Positions 1-8,882 of a stretch of DNA of 64,000 nt are shown here, piece after piece (position 1 is the stretch's first letter; every line of letters begins with the position of its first letter). The notes beneath the pieces were generated by a model. That model searched no databases. It was given only the letters and a program-made list of their open reading frames with translations, and had not been told where the DNA came from. The position numbers and the translations under genes were made by a program. The stretch is from Stenotrophomonas sp. 704A1 (lineage in GTDB: Bacteria > Pseudomonadota > Gammaproteobacteria > Xanthomonadales > Xanthomonadaceae). The stretch is taken from the NCBI RefSeq assembly GCF_030549525.1, contig NZ_CP130831.1, forward strand, positions 1,761,501 through 1,825,500. The letters are read 5' to 3'.

Positions 1-679
1 TCATGGCCAATTGCGCGTGGCCTTGTCGGACGGCATTACGCCCTCGCGCTTGCCGGCCGTGCTGGCGCTATGCCGGCAGGAGGAGCCGGAAGTCGAAATA
101 CGGTTCTTCGAGGTGCCGCTGTCGCAGCAGATCAAGGGCCTGCATGACGACCTGTACGACGTGGGGTTCACGCAGTCCGATGAAGTGGGTGATGGCATCA
201 CCGCCATACCTGTCTGGAGCGACCCGATCATGGTGGCGGTGCCCGCACGGCATCCGCTGCTAGCCCACAAGCGCATTCCGCTGGATGAACTGCTGCGCTA
301 TCCGCTCGTCCTGTGTGATCCGCAAGTGTGTGAAGGCCCCGCCAAGCACGTCGATCGGATACTGCGCCGGGTGGACATGGAGCCATTGGTCGCAGAACGA
401 GTCGCTTCGTGTGATTTGATGATGGCGCTGGTATCGGCCGGCTTCGCGCTTGGTCTGGCAGGTGCCGCGCGTATTGCCGCCAGCCATGAACCGGGCGTAG
501 TCGCCCGGCCGCTGGCGCTGCGCGTGCCACCGCTAACGACCTACCTACTGCACGCCGCAGGCGAGCCGTCCGAGGAGCTTGCGCGGTTCATTGAGCGCGT
601 GCAGGCCGTCGAATCACCGGAACCCCCAAGGCCCAAGCCGGGCCATCATTCCGATTCCCTGGAGGAACCTGCGCCATGA
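1..679 (+). CDS. LysR-family transcriptional regulator, C-terminal part (5' end outside window)
   Basis: About 225 C-terminal residues are visible; the reading frame is open to the left edge, so the N-terminal winged-helix DNA-binding domain lies outside the window. What is seen matches the effector-binding domain of LysR regulators: the opening LRVALSDG strand, a central segment with VWSDPIMVAVPARHPL, and a C-terminal LVSAGFALGLAGAA segment. Its stop overlaps the next gene (a lipoprotein) as ATGA, so the two are translationally coupled and belong to the conjugative element. A role in controlling the transfer region is inferred from position; the effector is unknown. Confidence 0.85.
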   Translation, partial: HGQLRVALSDGITPSRLPAVLALCRQEEPEVEIRFFEVPLSQQIKGLHDDLYDVGFTQSDEVGDGITAIPVWSDPIMVAVPARHPLLAHKRIPLDELLRYPLVLCDPQVCEGPAKHVDRILRRVDMEPLVAERVASCDLMMALVSAGFALGLAGAARIAASHEPGVVARPLALRVPPLTTYLLHAAGEPSEELARFIERVQAVESPEPPRPKPGHHSDSLEEPAP

Positions 680-954
680 AGAAGATCGTCCCATTCTTGC
701 TGGTGGCCGCGTTGACTGCCTGCGGCCAGTCCGAAACGCCTCAGAAGGCCAACACTTCGGAAGCGAATATCCCAACGGTGGAAGAACTGGCGGCCAATCC
801 CGAACGGCTCAAGGAACTGCGCCAGCAATGCAAGACCGACCGCCCGAAGCTCGGCGACGTGCTGTGCAATCGGGTGGCCGAAGCCACGCGCAAGCGGTTC
901 TATGGCGACGGCGAAACGCCGTACACGCCGCCGAAAGAACCGCCCAAGTTCTGA
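676..954 (+). CDS. EexN-family lipoprotein (putative entry exclusion)
   Basis: A 92-residue exported lipoprotein. Residues 1-16 form a short signal peptide ending in the lipobox LTAC, so Cys16 should be lipidated. The mature part contains NPERLKELRQQC and then RKRFYGDGETPYTPP (residues 72-86). Small lipoproteins of this type sit in trb regions and are annotated as entry-exclusion proteins by analogy with TrbK/EexN; function here is inferred from family and context. It starts within the stop of the LysR gene. The C-terminal motif recurs at the C-terminus of TrbJ encoded 7.5 kb downstream, which is unexpected. A terminator follows at 996-1030. Confidence 0.75.
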   Translation: MKKIVPFLLVAALTACGQSETPQKANTSEANIPTVEELAANPERLKELRQQCKTDRPKLGDVLCNRVAEATRKRFYGDGETPYTPPKEPPKF

Positions 955-995
955 TCGTTGGCGGTTCGCCGCATCGTCTTCATTTTTTGATCGAC

Positions 996-1030
996 ACGCC
1001 GCAATGCGCCTGCGCTTGCGGCGTTTTTCT
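996..1030 (+). terminator. Intrinsic terminator after the EexN-like gene
   Basis: A 9-bp stem (ACGCCGCAA with TTGCGGCGT) closes over an inner GCGC pairing and is followed by a run of five T. It lies in the 235-bp gap between the lipoprotein gene and traG. It should separate the LysR-lipoprotein unit from the traG-trb operon. Confidence 0.8.
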
Positions 1031-1189
1031 TTGGCTGGCTGTCGCACTCATTCTGTCTTTTTGCTCGACCTTTCTGCTGAAAACGGTCTTTGACCGGCAC
1101 TGACCCGGCACCGAACCTGACGCCTGCGGCACGCCCTTGTGTCGCTTCTTCCATGAGGAATCAGCGCAGGAGAAATCGGAGGCCAGGTC

Positions 1190-3193
1190 ATGCAAGGGAC
1201 GAACGTGCTGTTCGGTCAGATCGCCGTGGTATTCGGCATCGTGATCGCCGGAGTGTGGGGCGCCACACAATGGACAGCCGCGGCCCTTGGCTATCAAGTA
1301 CGCCTTGGCTCGCCCTGGTTCGACTTCCTTGGCACTTCGATTTATCACCCGTGGAAGCTGTTTGAGTGGTGGTTCTTCTTCGGCGCCTATGCGCCGGAAG
1401 TCTTCGACACCGGCGGCGCCATTGCCGGCGCCAGCGGCATGGTCGCCGTGGTCGTCGCCATCGCCATGTCGGTCTGGCGCTCGCGCCAAGCGCGCCTGGT
1501 CACGACCTACGGCTCTGCGCGCTGGGCGAACGCTCAGGACATTCGCAAAGCCGGCCTCACACAGCCGGCCGGCGTGTTCCTCGGCCAGCACGACCGCCAG
1601 TACCTGCGGCACGAAGGGCCGGAACACGTCCTGACCTTCGCGCCCACCCGCTCGGGCAAAGGCGTGGGCTTGGTGGTGCCAACGCTGCTGTCTTGGCCGG
1701 CGTCGGCCGTCATCCACGACATCAAGGGCGAGAACTGGCAGATCACCGCCGGCTGGCGCTCGCGCTTCTCGCATTGCCTGCTGTTCAACCCGACCGATGC
1801 GAAGTCGGCCGCCTACAACCCGCTGCTGGAGGTGCGACGCGGCGCGCATGAAGTGCGCGACGTTCAGAACATTGCCGACATTTTGGTTGATCCCGAAGGC
1901 GCGCTGGAGAAGCGCAACCATTGGGAGAAGACCTCGCACGCGCTGCTGGTCGGGGCCATCCTGCATGTGCTCTACGCGGGCGAGGACAAGACGCTGCGCG
2001 GCGTCGCCAACTTTCTGTCCGATCCGGCCAGCCCGTTCGAGCTGACCTTGCACCGGATGATGACCACGCCCCACCTGGGCGATGGGCCGCATCCTGTCGT
2101 CGCTTCCGCTGCGCGCGAAGTGCTCAACAAGTCGGATAACGAGCGTTCCGGCGTGTTGAGCACCGCCATGTCGTTCCTCGGCCTGTACCGCGACCCCACG
2201 GTGGCCGAAGTCACGTCGCGCTGCGACTGGCGCATTGCCGACCTGATCGCGGCAGAGCATCCGGTGTCGCTGTACCTGGTGGTGCCGCCTTCGGACATAT
2301 CGCGCACGAAGCCGCTCATCCGCCTGATCCTCAACCAGATCGGCCGGCGCCTCACCGAATCGCTCGATGGCTCCGACGGCATCGAGCGCCGCCACAAGCT
2401 GCTGCTGATGCTCGACGAGTTCCCGGCGCTGGGACGACTCGACTTTTTTGAGACGGCCTTGGCCTTCATGGCGGGCTACGGCATCCGCAGCTTCCTCATC
2501 GCGCAGTCGCTCAACCAGATCGACAAAGCCTACGGCCAGAACCATTCGATTCTGGACAACTGCCACGTCCGCGTGACGTTTGCGACGAACGACGAACGCA
2601 CGGCCAAACGCATTTCCGAGACGCTGGGCACGGCCACCGAACTGCGCGCTCAGCGCAACTACGCAGGCCATCGGCTCGCGCCGTGGCTGGGCCACCTGAT
2701 GGTGTCGCGGCAGGAGACGGCCCGCCCGCTGCTGACGCCGGGCGAAGTCATGCAGCTTCCGCCGGACGAAGCCGTGGTGATGGTGTCCAGCGTGGCGCCG
2801 ATCAAGGCGAAGAAGTTGCGCTACTACGCGGACGCCAATTTCAAGCGCCGCGTGCTGCCGCCGCCCGCGCTTGCGGATGCGCAATACGCCGACGTGCCGC
2901 CGCTGCGCCCGGACGACTGGAGCGGGCTGGCCATTCCGCCAACGCCCGCCGCACCGGCCGCCGCATCCGCTAACGGCCTGGAGAGCTTGGCCGCCGACGA
3001 CGGCGGCCCGCGCCGCCAGCCCGAGCTTTCGGAAGCCGTCGCCTACGCCCCCGAGCTGGCCGCGCCTGCGGCCGACCTCGCGCTGCTCGACGACGACGAC
3101 CTGCCGCTTCCCCTTCCTCGCCAGCTTGATCCGGCCATGCAGCGCACGGCCCGGCTGGCTTCCCTCGACCCCAACGACGGAATCGAGCTATGA
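1190..3193 (+). CDS. traG: TraG/VirD4-type coupling ATPase
   Basis: A 667-residue type IV coupling protein that links the relaxosome to the mating channel at the inner membrane. Two hydrophobic segments in the first ~100 residues anchor it. The Walker A motif APTRSGKG is at residues 151-158 and the Walker B motif LMLDEF at about 406-411. The C-terminal ~100 residues are rich in Ala and Pro. The start is an ATG preceded by GGAG about 10 bases upstream. Its 3' end overlaps the following ribbon-helix-helix gene by 4 bases. Gene content and order (traG, CopG-like, trbB...) are those of Tn4371-type elements. Confidence 0.95.
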   Translation: MQGTNVLFGQIAVVFGIVIAGVWGATQWTAAALGYQVRLGSPWFDFLGTSIYHPWKLFEWWFFFGAYAPEVFDTGGAIAGASGMVAVVVAIAMSVWRSRQARLVTTYGSARWANAQDIRKAGLTQPAGVFLGQHDRQYLRHEGPEHVLTFAPTRSGKGVGLVVPTLLSWPASAVIHDIKGENWQITAGWRSRFSHCLLFNPTDAKSAAYNPLLEVRRGAHEVRDVQNIADILVDPEGALEKRNHWEKTSHALLVGAILHVLYAGEDKTLRGVANFLSDPASPFELTLHRMMTTPHLGDGPHPVVASAAREVLNKSDNERSGVLSTAMSFLGLYRDPTVAEVTSRCDWRIADLIAAEHPVSLYLVVPPSDISRTKPLIRLILNQIGRRLTESLDGSDGIERRHKLLLMLDEFPALGRLDFFETALAFMAGYGIRSFLIAQSLNQIDKAYGQNHSILDNCHVRVTFATNDERTAKRISETLGTATELRAQRNYAGHRLAPWLGHLMVSRQETARPLLTPGEVMQLPPDEAVVMVSSVAPIKAKKLRYYADANFKRRVLPPPALADAQYADVPPLRPDDWSGLAIPPTPAAPAAASANGLESLAADDGGPRRQPELSEAVAYAPELAAPAADLALLDDDDLPLPLPRQLDPAMQRTARLASLDPNDGIEL

Positions 3194-3654
3194 GCCACTA
3201 CCGCCTCAACCTGTTCATCCAGCCGGAGCACGCCAAGCGCCTGGACGAGCTGGCCGCCAAGAAAGGCGTATCCAAGTCCAGCATCGTCGCCGCTGCTTTG
3301 GCGTCCTGGCTGTCGCCGGACGCAGCAGACCAGCGCGAGGCGGCAGTCGCCAAGCGGCTGGATCGCCTGTCGCGCCAAGCCGAGCGCATGGAGCGCGACC
3401 AGAACATCCAGATCGAGACGCTGGCGCTGTTCATTCGCTACTACCTCACGGTCAGCACACCAGTTCCCGAGGCGCACCAAGAGGCTGCCCGCGCCCAGGG
3501 CAAGGCGCGCTTCGAGCAGTTCGTTGAACAGTTGGGCCGCCACCTGCTGCGCGGGCGCAGCCTGGTGCGTGACGTGGTGGAGGAACTGCACCCCGATCCG
3601 ATGCGAATGGAGGACGCGGCGGCAGCCGCGCAAGCGCAGGAGCGTGCGTCATGA
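3190..3654 (+). CDS. CopG-type ribbon-helix-helix protein in the transfer operon
   Basis: 154 residues. The N-terminal ~45 residues (YRLNLFIQPEHAKRLDEL followed by GVSKSSIVAAAL) fit the CopG/Arc ribbon-helix-helix fold: one beta strand and two helices that bind DNA as a dimer. The rest is a long charged helix (KRLDRLSRQAERMERDQ), probably for oligomerisation. It overlaps traG and trbB by 4 bases each, so it is co-translated with the mating machinery. It is likely a regulator or relaxosome accessory factor; target sites are unknown. Confidence 0.8.
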   Translation: MSHYRLNLFIQPEHAKRLDELAAKKGVSKSSIVAAALASWLSPDAADQREAAVAKRLDRLSRQAERMERDQNIQIETLALFIRYYLTVSTPVPEAHQEAARAQGKARFEQFVEQLGRHLLRGRSLVRDVVEELHPDPMRMEDAAAAAQAQERAS

Positions 3655-4703
3655 GCGCCGCTCCGCAGTCCATGAGCGCCACGTCGCTCGACCGCCGCAT
3701 CCAGATGCTGCGCACGGCGATGGGGCCGCTGATCGCCACCGCGCTCGAAGACCCGGACGTGATGGAAATCATGCTCAACCCCGATCGCACCCTGTGGGTG
3801 GATCGGCTGTCGTCGGGCCGCGCGCCGATGGGCGTGGAGATGCCCGAGGCCGATGGCGAGCGGATCATCCGCCTGGTCGCCGCCCACGTCGGCGCGGAGG
3901 TGCATCGCGGCCAGCCGCTGCTGTCGGCGGAACTGCCCGAAACCGGCGAACGCTTCGAGGGCATCTTGCCGCCGGCTGCGCCGGGGCCGGCCTTCGCATT
4001 GCGCAAGCGGGCCATCGGTGTGATCCCGCTGGAGCGGTACGTCATCGACGGGATGATGACCAGCGTCCAAGCGGGCTTTCTCGTTCGCGCCGTGCGCGAG
4101 CGGCAGAACGTCTTGATCGCCGGTGCCACCAGCAGCGGCAAAACTACACTCGCCAATGCGCTGCTGGCCGAGATCGCCGCCACTGGCGACCGCGTGCTGG
4201 TGCTCGAAGACACGGTGGAGCTGCAATGCGCGGCCCGCGACCACGTACCGCTGCGCACGCGCGCAGGTGTGGTGTCCATGACGGAGCTGGTGCGTTCGTC
4301 CATGCGCCTGCGCCCGGATCGTGTCGTCGTCGGCGAGGTGCGCGGCGCCGAGGCGCTGGATCTCATCAAGGTGTGGGGCACGGGCCACCCCGGCGGCATC
4401 GCAACGATCCACGCCGGCTCCGCGCTCGGCGCACTGCTGCGCCTGGAGCAATTGATTCTCGAAGTGGCGGTGAACCCGCCCCGTGCGCTGATCGCCGAGG
4501 CGGTCAACGTGGTGATCCACATCGCCGGGCGCGGACGCAAGCGCCGCATCGAGAGCATCGCGCGCGTCGTCGGCTTCGACGGCGTGGGCTACCAACTGGC
4601 GGACGCGCTGGAAACGCCGTTTCCCGAGCTGCCGCCGATCCCCGATGCCGCACCCGCTGCGGCGACTTTCCCATCCCCTGACTCACTTGGAGAACTGCCA
4701 TGA
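3651..4703 (+). CDS. trbB: P-type conjugative transfer ATPase TrbB (VirB11-like)
   Basis: 350 residues, the expected size for the VirB11/TrbB hexameric secretion ATPase that powers the type IV channel at the cytoplasmic face. Walker A GATSSGKT lies at residues 158-165. The Asp box VLVLEDTVEL, the Walker B-like segment RPDRVVVGEVRG and the His box GTGHPGG followed by IATIHAGS are all present, so the enzyme should be active. It overlaps the CopG-like gene and trbC by 4 bases each. Confidence 0.96.
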   Translation: MSAAPQSMSATSLDRRIQMLRTAMGPLIATALEDPDVMEIMLNPDRTLWVDRLSSGRAPMGVEMPEADGERIIRLVAAHVGAEVHRGQPLLSAELPETGERFEGILPPAAPGPAFALRKRAIGVIPLERYVIDGMMTSVQAGFLVRAVRERQNVLIAGATSSGKTTLANALLAEIAATGDRVLVLEDTVELQCAARDHVPLRTRAGVVSMTELVRSSMRLRPDRVVVGEVRGAEALDLIKVWGTGHPGGIATIHAGSALGALLRLEQLILEVAVNPPRALIAEAVNVVIHIAGRGRKRRIESIARVVGFDGVGYQLADALETPFPELPPIPDAAPAAATFPSPDSLGELP

Positions 4704-5092
4704 CGCAGACGACCGTTCCTGCTTTCCGTGTTTCCGTAAATCCGCCTTCGCACCTGTTCAACCTGGCGCGGTTGCGCAGCCTGGCCCGCCCTGCGGAGCA
4801 AGGGCTGCTGCTGGCCGCGCTGCTGCTGTTCCTGGCCGGAACCGCACAGGCTGCCGGTTCCTCGATGCCGTGGGAAGGCCCGCTGCAATCCATTCTCGAA
4901 TCCATCCAGGGGCCGGTGGCGCGCATCGTCGCGGTCATCATCATCATCGCCACGGGCCTCGCGCTCGCCTTCGGCGATACGTCGGGCGGCTTCCGCAAGC
5001 TGATCCAGATCGTGTTCGGTCTGTCCATCGCGTTCGCAGCTTCGAGCTTCTTCCTGTCGTTCTTCAGCTTCTCCGGCGGGGCTGTCGTATGA
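4700..5092 (+). CDS. trbC: TrbC/VirB2-type pilin
   Basis: 130 residues. A long N-terminal signal region (hydrophobic around residues 32-50, ending near AGTAQAAG) is followed by two hydrophobic helices, about residues 70-90 and 98-120. This is the layout of VirB2/TrbC prepilins, which are processed and assembled into the conjugative pilus. The gene overlaps trbB upstream and trbD downstream as ATGA. Confidence 0.9.
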   Translation: MTQTTVPAFRVSVNPPSHLFNLARLRSLARPAEQGLLLAALLLFLAGTAQAAGSSMPWEGPLQSILESIQGPVARIVAVIIIIATGLALAFGDTSGGFRKLIQIVFGLSIAFAASSFFLSFFSFSGGAVV

Positions 5093-5361
5093 GTGCCCCC
5101 GACACCTTCGCGGACGGCTTCGAGGTGCCGCTGCATCGGTCGCTCACGGAGCCGATCCTGCTTGGCGGTGCGCCGCGCACCGTGGCGATTGCCAACGGCA
5201 CGCTGGCCGCCGCTGTCGGGCTGGGCCTGCAACTGTGGATTCCGGGTGTGGTGCTCTGGATCGTCGGCCATTCGCTGGCGGTGTGGGGAGCGCGCGTCGA
5301 TCCGCAGTTCATGGCCGTGTTCGCCCGGCACATCAAGCACCGCCCGCTGCTGGACGTGTGA
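5089..5361 (+). CDS. trbD: TrbD/VirB3-type membrane protein
   Basis: 90 residues with one hydrophobic hairpin at roughly residues 38-65. The N-terminal segment FEVPLHRSLTEPILLGGAPR is typical of TrbD/VirB3. These proteins sit in the inner membrane and work with the VirB4-type ATPase in pilus assembly. The start ATG overlaps the trbC stop; a longer upstream reading frame is a different-frame artefact. trbE follows after 12 bases. Confidence 0.92.
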   Translation: MSAPDTFADGFEVPLHRSLTEPILLGGAPRTVAIANGTLAAAVGLGLQLWIPGVVLWIVGHSLAVWGARVDPQFMAVFARHIKHRPLLDV

Positions 5362-5373
5362 GGGGACGCCGCC

Positions 5374-7827
5374 ATGCTGAACCTTGCCGAATACCGCCAG
5401 CGCCCGGCCTTGCTCGCCGACTGGCTGCCGTGGGCTGGATTGGTTGCGCCGGGCGTCGTCTTGAACAAGGACGGCAGTTTCCAGCGCACGGCCCGGTTTC
5501 GCCGGCCTGACCTCGACAGCGCGACGCAAGGCGAGCTGATTGCCACGTCAGCGCGATTGAACAACGCATTGCGCCGCATGGGTTCGGGCTGGGCGCTGTT
5601 CATCGAAGCCGAGCGCCGGCTTGCCGCCGACTATCCGCACTCGGAGTTCCCCGAGCCGCTGTCGTGGCTCGTGGAGGAAGAACGCCGGGCCACGTTCGAG
5701 GAATCGGGCAGCCACTTCGAGAGCGGCTATCACCTGACGCTGGTGTACCTGCCGCCCGAAGAATCCCGTGCCCGTGCAGCCAAGATGCTCTACGAGAACA
5801 CGCCGACGAATGGCGTGGACTGGCGCGAGCGGCTGCAAGCCTTCGTCGCGGAGACGGATCGCGTCTTTGACCTGCTCGATGGCGTGATGCCGGAAATCGC
5901 CTGGCTCGATGACAGCCAGACGTTGACCTACCTGCACGCCACCATCTCGACGCGACGCTACCGCGTCGGCGTGCCCGAAGTGCCGTTCCACCTCGATGCG
6001 TTGCTGACCGATTCCGCCCTGGTCGGCGGGCTGGCGCCCATGCTGGGCGACCAGCACCTGCGCGTGGTGTCGGTGCGGGGCTTCCCGACCTCGACCTGGC
6101 CGGGGATTCTGGATGACCTCAACCGCCTCGGCTTTGCCTACCGCTGGAGCACGCGCTTTCTCTGCCTGGACAAAGCCGAGGCGGAACGGGAGTTGGGACG
6201 CCTGCGCCGCCAGTGGTTCGCCAAGCGCAAGAACGTCATCGCGCTCCTGCGCGAAACGATCTTCCAGCAAGAAAGCCCGCTGGTCGATACCGACGCCAGC
6301 AACAAGGCGGCCGACGCCGACGCAGCCTTGCAGGAGCTGGGCAGCGATCAAGTTGCCTTCGGCTACTTCACCGCCACGGTGACGGTGCTCGATGCCGACC
6401 CGGCCGTGGCCGACGAGAAGCTGCGCATGGTGGAGCGTGTCATTCAAGGACGCGGCTTCATCACCATCCCGGAAACGCTCAACGCCGTGGATGCGTGGCT
6501 GTCGTCCATTCCGGGCAACGCCTACGCCAACGTGCGTCAGCCCATCGTCTCGACGCTGAACCTGGCGCACATGATGCCCCTGTCGGCGGTATGGGCCGGG
6601 CCGGAGAAGAACGACCACCTCGACGGCCCTCCGCTGATCGTTACTCGCACCGATGGCGCGACGCCGTTCCGGCTGGTCACGCACATCGGCGACGTGGGCC
6701 ACACGCTGGTCGCGGGGCCGACCGGCATGGGCAAGTCGGTTTTTCTCGCCACGCTGGCAATGCAGTTCCGCCGCTATCGCGGCTCGCGCATCTTCGCGTT
6801 CGACATGGGCCGCTCGATGCGCGCCACGGTTCTCGGGTTGGGCGGCGAGCACTACGACCTCGGGACGGATGGCGAAATCGCCTTCCAGCCATTGGCACGC
6901 ATCGACCGCGAAGGCTACCGCACCTGGGCGGCCGAATGGATCGAAGGCCGCTTGCTGCATGAGGGCGTGGCGGTCGGCCCCGACGAGAAGGCGGCTATCT
7001 GGTCGGCGTTGGGAAGCCTCGCCGGTGCGCCGTTGGAGCAGCGCACGATGACGGGGCTTTCCGTGCTGCTGCAATCGAACACGCTGCGGCAGGCGCTGTC
7101 GCCCTATGTGCTCGGCGGTGCCCACGGCAAGCTGCTGGACGCCGACCATGACCGGCTCGGCATGGCCAACGTGCAGTGCTTCGAGATGGAGGAGCTGATG
7201 CACAGCAAGGCCGCCGTCATGGCCGTGCTGCATTACCTCTTTGCGCGCTTCGATGAACGCTTCGACGGTGCGCCCACGCTGCTGATCCTAGATGAAGCGT
7301 GGCTGTTCCTCGATGACCCGGTGTTTGCCGCGCGTATCCGGCAATGGCTCAAGACGCTCAGGAAAAAGAACGTCAGCGTCATCTTCTCCACGCAGAGCCT
7401 CGCGGACGTCAAGGAATCGAGCATCGCGCCCGCGATCATCGAGAGCTGCGCGAGCCGCATTTTCCTCGCCAACCCGCAGGCGACCGAGCCGCAGATTCGC
7501 ACGATCTACGAGGGCTTCGGCCTCAACAGGCGGCAGATCGAAATCGTCGCCACCGCGCAGCCCAAGCGCGACTACTACTACCAATCCCGCCTCGGCAACC
7601 GCCTGTTCGACCTCGACCTGGGGCCGGCGACGCTGGCGTTCGCGGGTGCTTCCACGCCGCAGGATCAGCGCGACATAGACCGCGTGCTGCTGGACGCCGG
7701 CGTGCCCGGCTTCGCGGGCGCCTGGCTGCGCCATCGCGGCCTCGATTGGGCGGCCGAGCTGCTGCCCTCGTTCCCCGGCCTTGCGCCGGGTTCCCTCGCT
7801 GACCAACCCCTGGAGAACCTGCCATGA
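5374..7827 (+). CDS. trbE: TrbE/VirB4-type ATPase
   Basis: 817 residues, full length for the TrbE/VirB4 family, which drives pilus assembly and substrate transfer at the inner membrane. An N-terminal CagE/TrbE/VirB domain is followed by a C-terminal ATPase with Walker A GPTGMGKS near residue 448 and Walker B LLILDEAW near residue 637-644. SVIFSTQSLAD and the late ASRIFLANP segment are also typical. It overlaps trbJ by 4 bases. Confidence 0.96.
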   Translation: MLNLAEYRQRPALLADWLPWAGLVAPGVVLNKDGSFQRTARFRRPDLDSATQGELIATSARLNNALRRMGSGWALFIEAERRLAADYPHSEFPEPLSWLVEEERRATFEESGSHFESGYHLTLVYLPPEESRARAAKMLYENTPTNGVDWRERLQAFVAETDRVFDLLDGVMPEIAWLDDSQTLTYLHATISTRRYRVGVPEVPFHLDALLTDSALVGGLAPMLGDQHLRVVSVRGFPTSTWPGILDDLNRLGFAYRWSTRFLCLDKAEAERELGRLRRQWFAKRKNVIALLRETIFQQESPLVDTDASNKAADADAALQELGSDQVAFGYFTATVTVLDADPAVADEKLRMVERVIQGRGFITIPETLNAVDAWLSSIPGNAYANVRQPIVSTLNLAHMMPLSAVWAGPEKNDHLDGPPLIVTRTDGATPFRLVTHIGDVGHTLVAGPTGMGKSVFLATLAMQFRRYRGSRIFAFDMGRSMRATVLGLGGEHYDLGTDGEIAFQPLARIDREGYRTWAAEWIEGRLLHEGVAVGPDEKAAIWSALGSLAGAPLEQRTMTGLSVLLQSNTLRQALSPYVLGGAHGKLLDADHDRLGMANVQCFEMEELMHSKAAVMAVLHYLFARFDERFDGAPTLLILDEAWLFLDDPVFAARIRQWLKTLRKKNVSVIFSTQSLADVKESSIAPAIIESCASRIFLANPQATEPQIRTIYEGFGLNRRQIEIVATAQPKRDYYYQSRLGNRLFDLDLGPATLAFAGASTPQDQRDIDRVLLDAGVPGFAGAWLRHRGLDWAAELLPSFPGLAPGSLADQPLENLP

Positions 7828-8549
7828 AGAAGCGTCTTATCGCCGCCGCCATCGCGGCCATGCTTTGCACCGCCACCGCCCATGCGCAATGGGTCGTAGT
7901 CGATCCCACCAACCTCGTGCAGAACACGCTGACCGCGATCCGCACGCTGGAGCAGATCAACAACCAGATCCAGCAGCTCCAGAACGAAGCGCAGATGCTG
8001 ATGAACCAAGCGCGCAACCTCGCCAGCCTGCCGTCCAGCGTGGCGAACCAGTTGCGCGCCAATCTGGCGACGACCGAGCGACTGATCGCCCAGGCTCGCG
8101 GCTTGGCCTACGACGTGACGAATCTGGATCGGGAGTTCGCGCGCCTGTATCCCGAGCAGTACGCCGCCACCGTCAGCGGCGACCAGATGTACCGCGATGC
8201 GCAGGAGCGTTGGCGAAACACGCTCAACGGCTTGCAGACCACGATGCAGATGCAGGCGCAGGTGTCGCAGAACCTGGGCGAAGACGAAAGCGTGCTGGCC
8301 GACCTCGTGGGCAAGAGCCAGTCGGCCCAAGGCGCGCTGCAAGCGATGCAGGCCATGAACCAACTGCTGGCCTTGCAGGCCAAGCAGTCGATCCAGTCGC
8401 AGAGGCTCCAGATCACGCAAGACCGGGCCGCTTCGCTGGAGCTGGCACGTCAGGCGGCGGCCACGGAGCGCGCCCGCGAGGTACGCCGGCGTTTCATGGG
8501 CGACGGCACCCCGTACACGCCGCAGCGCGTGGATTTCTACGGCAACTGA
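7824..8549 (+). CDS. trbJ: TrbJ/VirB5-type minor pilus protein
   Basis: 241 residues with a cleavable signal peptide (about residues 1-22, ending ATAHA). The mature protein is mostly helical and rich in Gln, with long coiled-coil-like stretches (LEQINNQIQQLQNEAQML), as in TrbJ/VirB5, which sits at the pilus tip or base in the periplasm. The C-terminus carries RRRFMGDGTPYTPQ, almost the same motif as in the EexN-like lipoprotein encoded at 676. The next gene, a second EexN-like lipoprotein, starts 12 bases later, matching the trbJ-trbK arrangement of RP4. Confidence 0.9.
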   Translation: MKKRLIAAAIAAMLCTATAHAQWVVVDPTNLVQNTLTAIRTLEQINNQIQQLQNEAQMLMNQARNLASLPSSVANQLRANLATTERLIAQARGLAYDVTNLDREFARLYPEQYAATVSGDQMYRDAQERWRNTLNGLQTTMQMQAQVSQNLGEDESVLADLVGKSQSAQGALQAMQAMNQLLALQAKQSIQSQRLQITQDRAASLELARQAAATERAREVRRRFMGDGTPYTPQRVDFYGN

Positions 8550-8561
8550 CGGGAGGCCGCC

Positions 8562-8882
8562 ATGCGATACGTCCTCGCCCTGTGTGCCGCGCTGCTGGCC
8601 GCTTGCAGCGAACAGCCGGCCACCAACCTTCCCGATGCCCTGGCCGCCGATCCCGTGCGGCTCAAGGCATTGCGCGCGCAATGCGCCGCCGACCGGCAGG
8701 CCACGGGCGAGGACGCTTGCCGCGCCGCCGCCGAAGCCTTCCGGCGGCGCTTCTTCTCCGGCCAGGCCGGGCCGGATGAATACCAGACGCTGGCCGACCT
8801 GCCGCCGATCCCGCCCAGCTTCGAGGAACCGGCCGATGGCGTGGCGCCGGCCGTTCCCGCCGAACCGGAGGACACGCCATGA
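8562..8882 (+). CDS. EexN/TrbK-like lipoprotein (second copy)
   Basis: 106 residues. The signal peptide ends in lipobox LAAC at Cys15. The mature part (DPVRLKALRAQCAADR followed by AAEAFRRRFFSG) aligns by eye with the lipoprotein at 676 (NPERLKELRQQCKTDR), so the two are paralogues within one element. Its place between trbJ and trbL is that of trbK, the RP4 entry-exclusion lipoprotein, which supports an exclusion role; this is inference. It lacks the GDG-PYTP motif of the first copy. It overlaps trbL as ATGA. Confidence 0.75.
   Translation: MRYVLALCAALLAACSEQPATNLPDALAADPVRLKALRAQCAADRQATGEDACRAAAEAFRRRFFSGQAGPDEYQTLADLPPIPPSFEEPADGVAPAVPAEPEDTP

Noticed and set aside
980..2884. 634-codon reading frame antisense to traG
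   Set aside because: High-GC shadow frame; composition is Arg/His/Gln-rich with no domain, while the other strand encodes a complete coupling protein.
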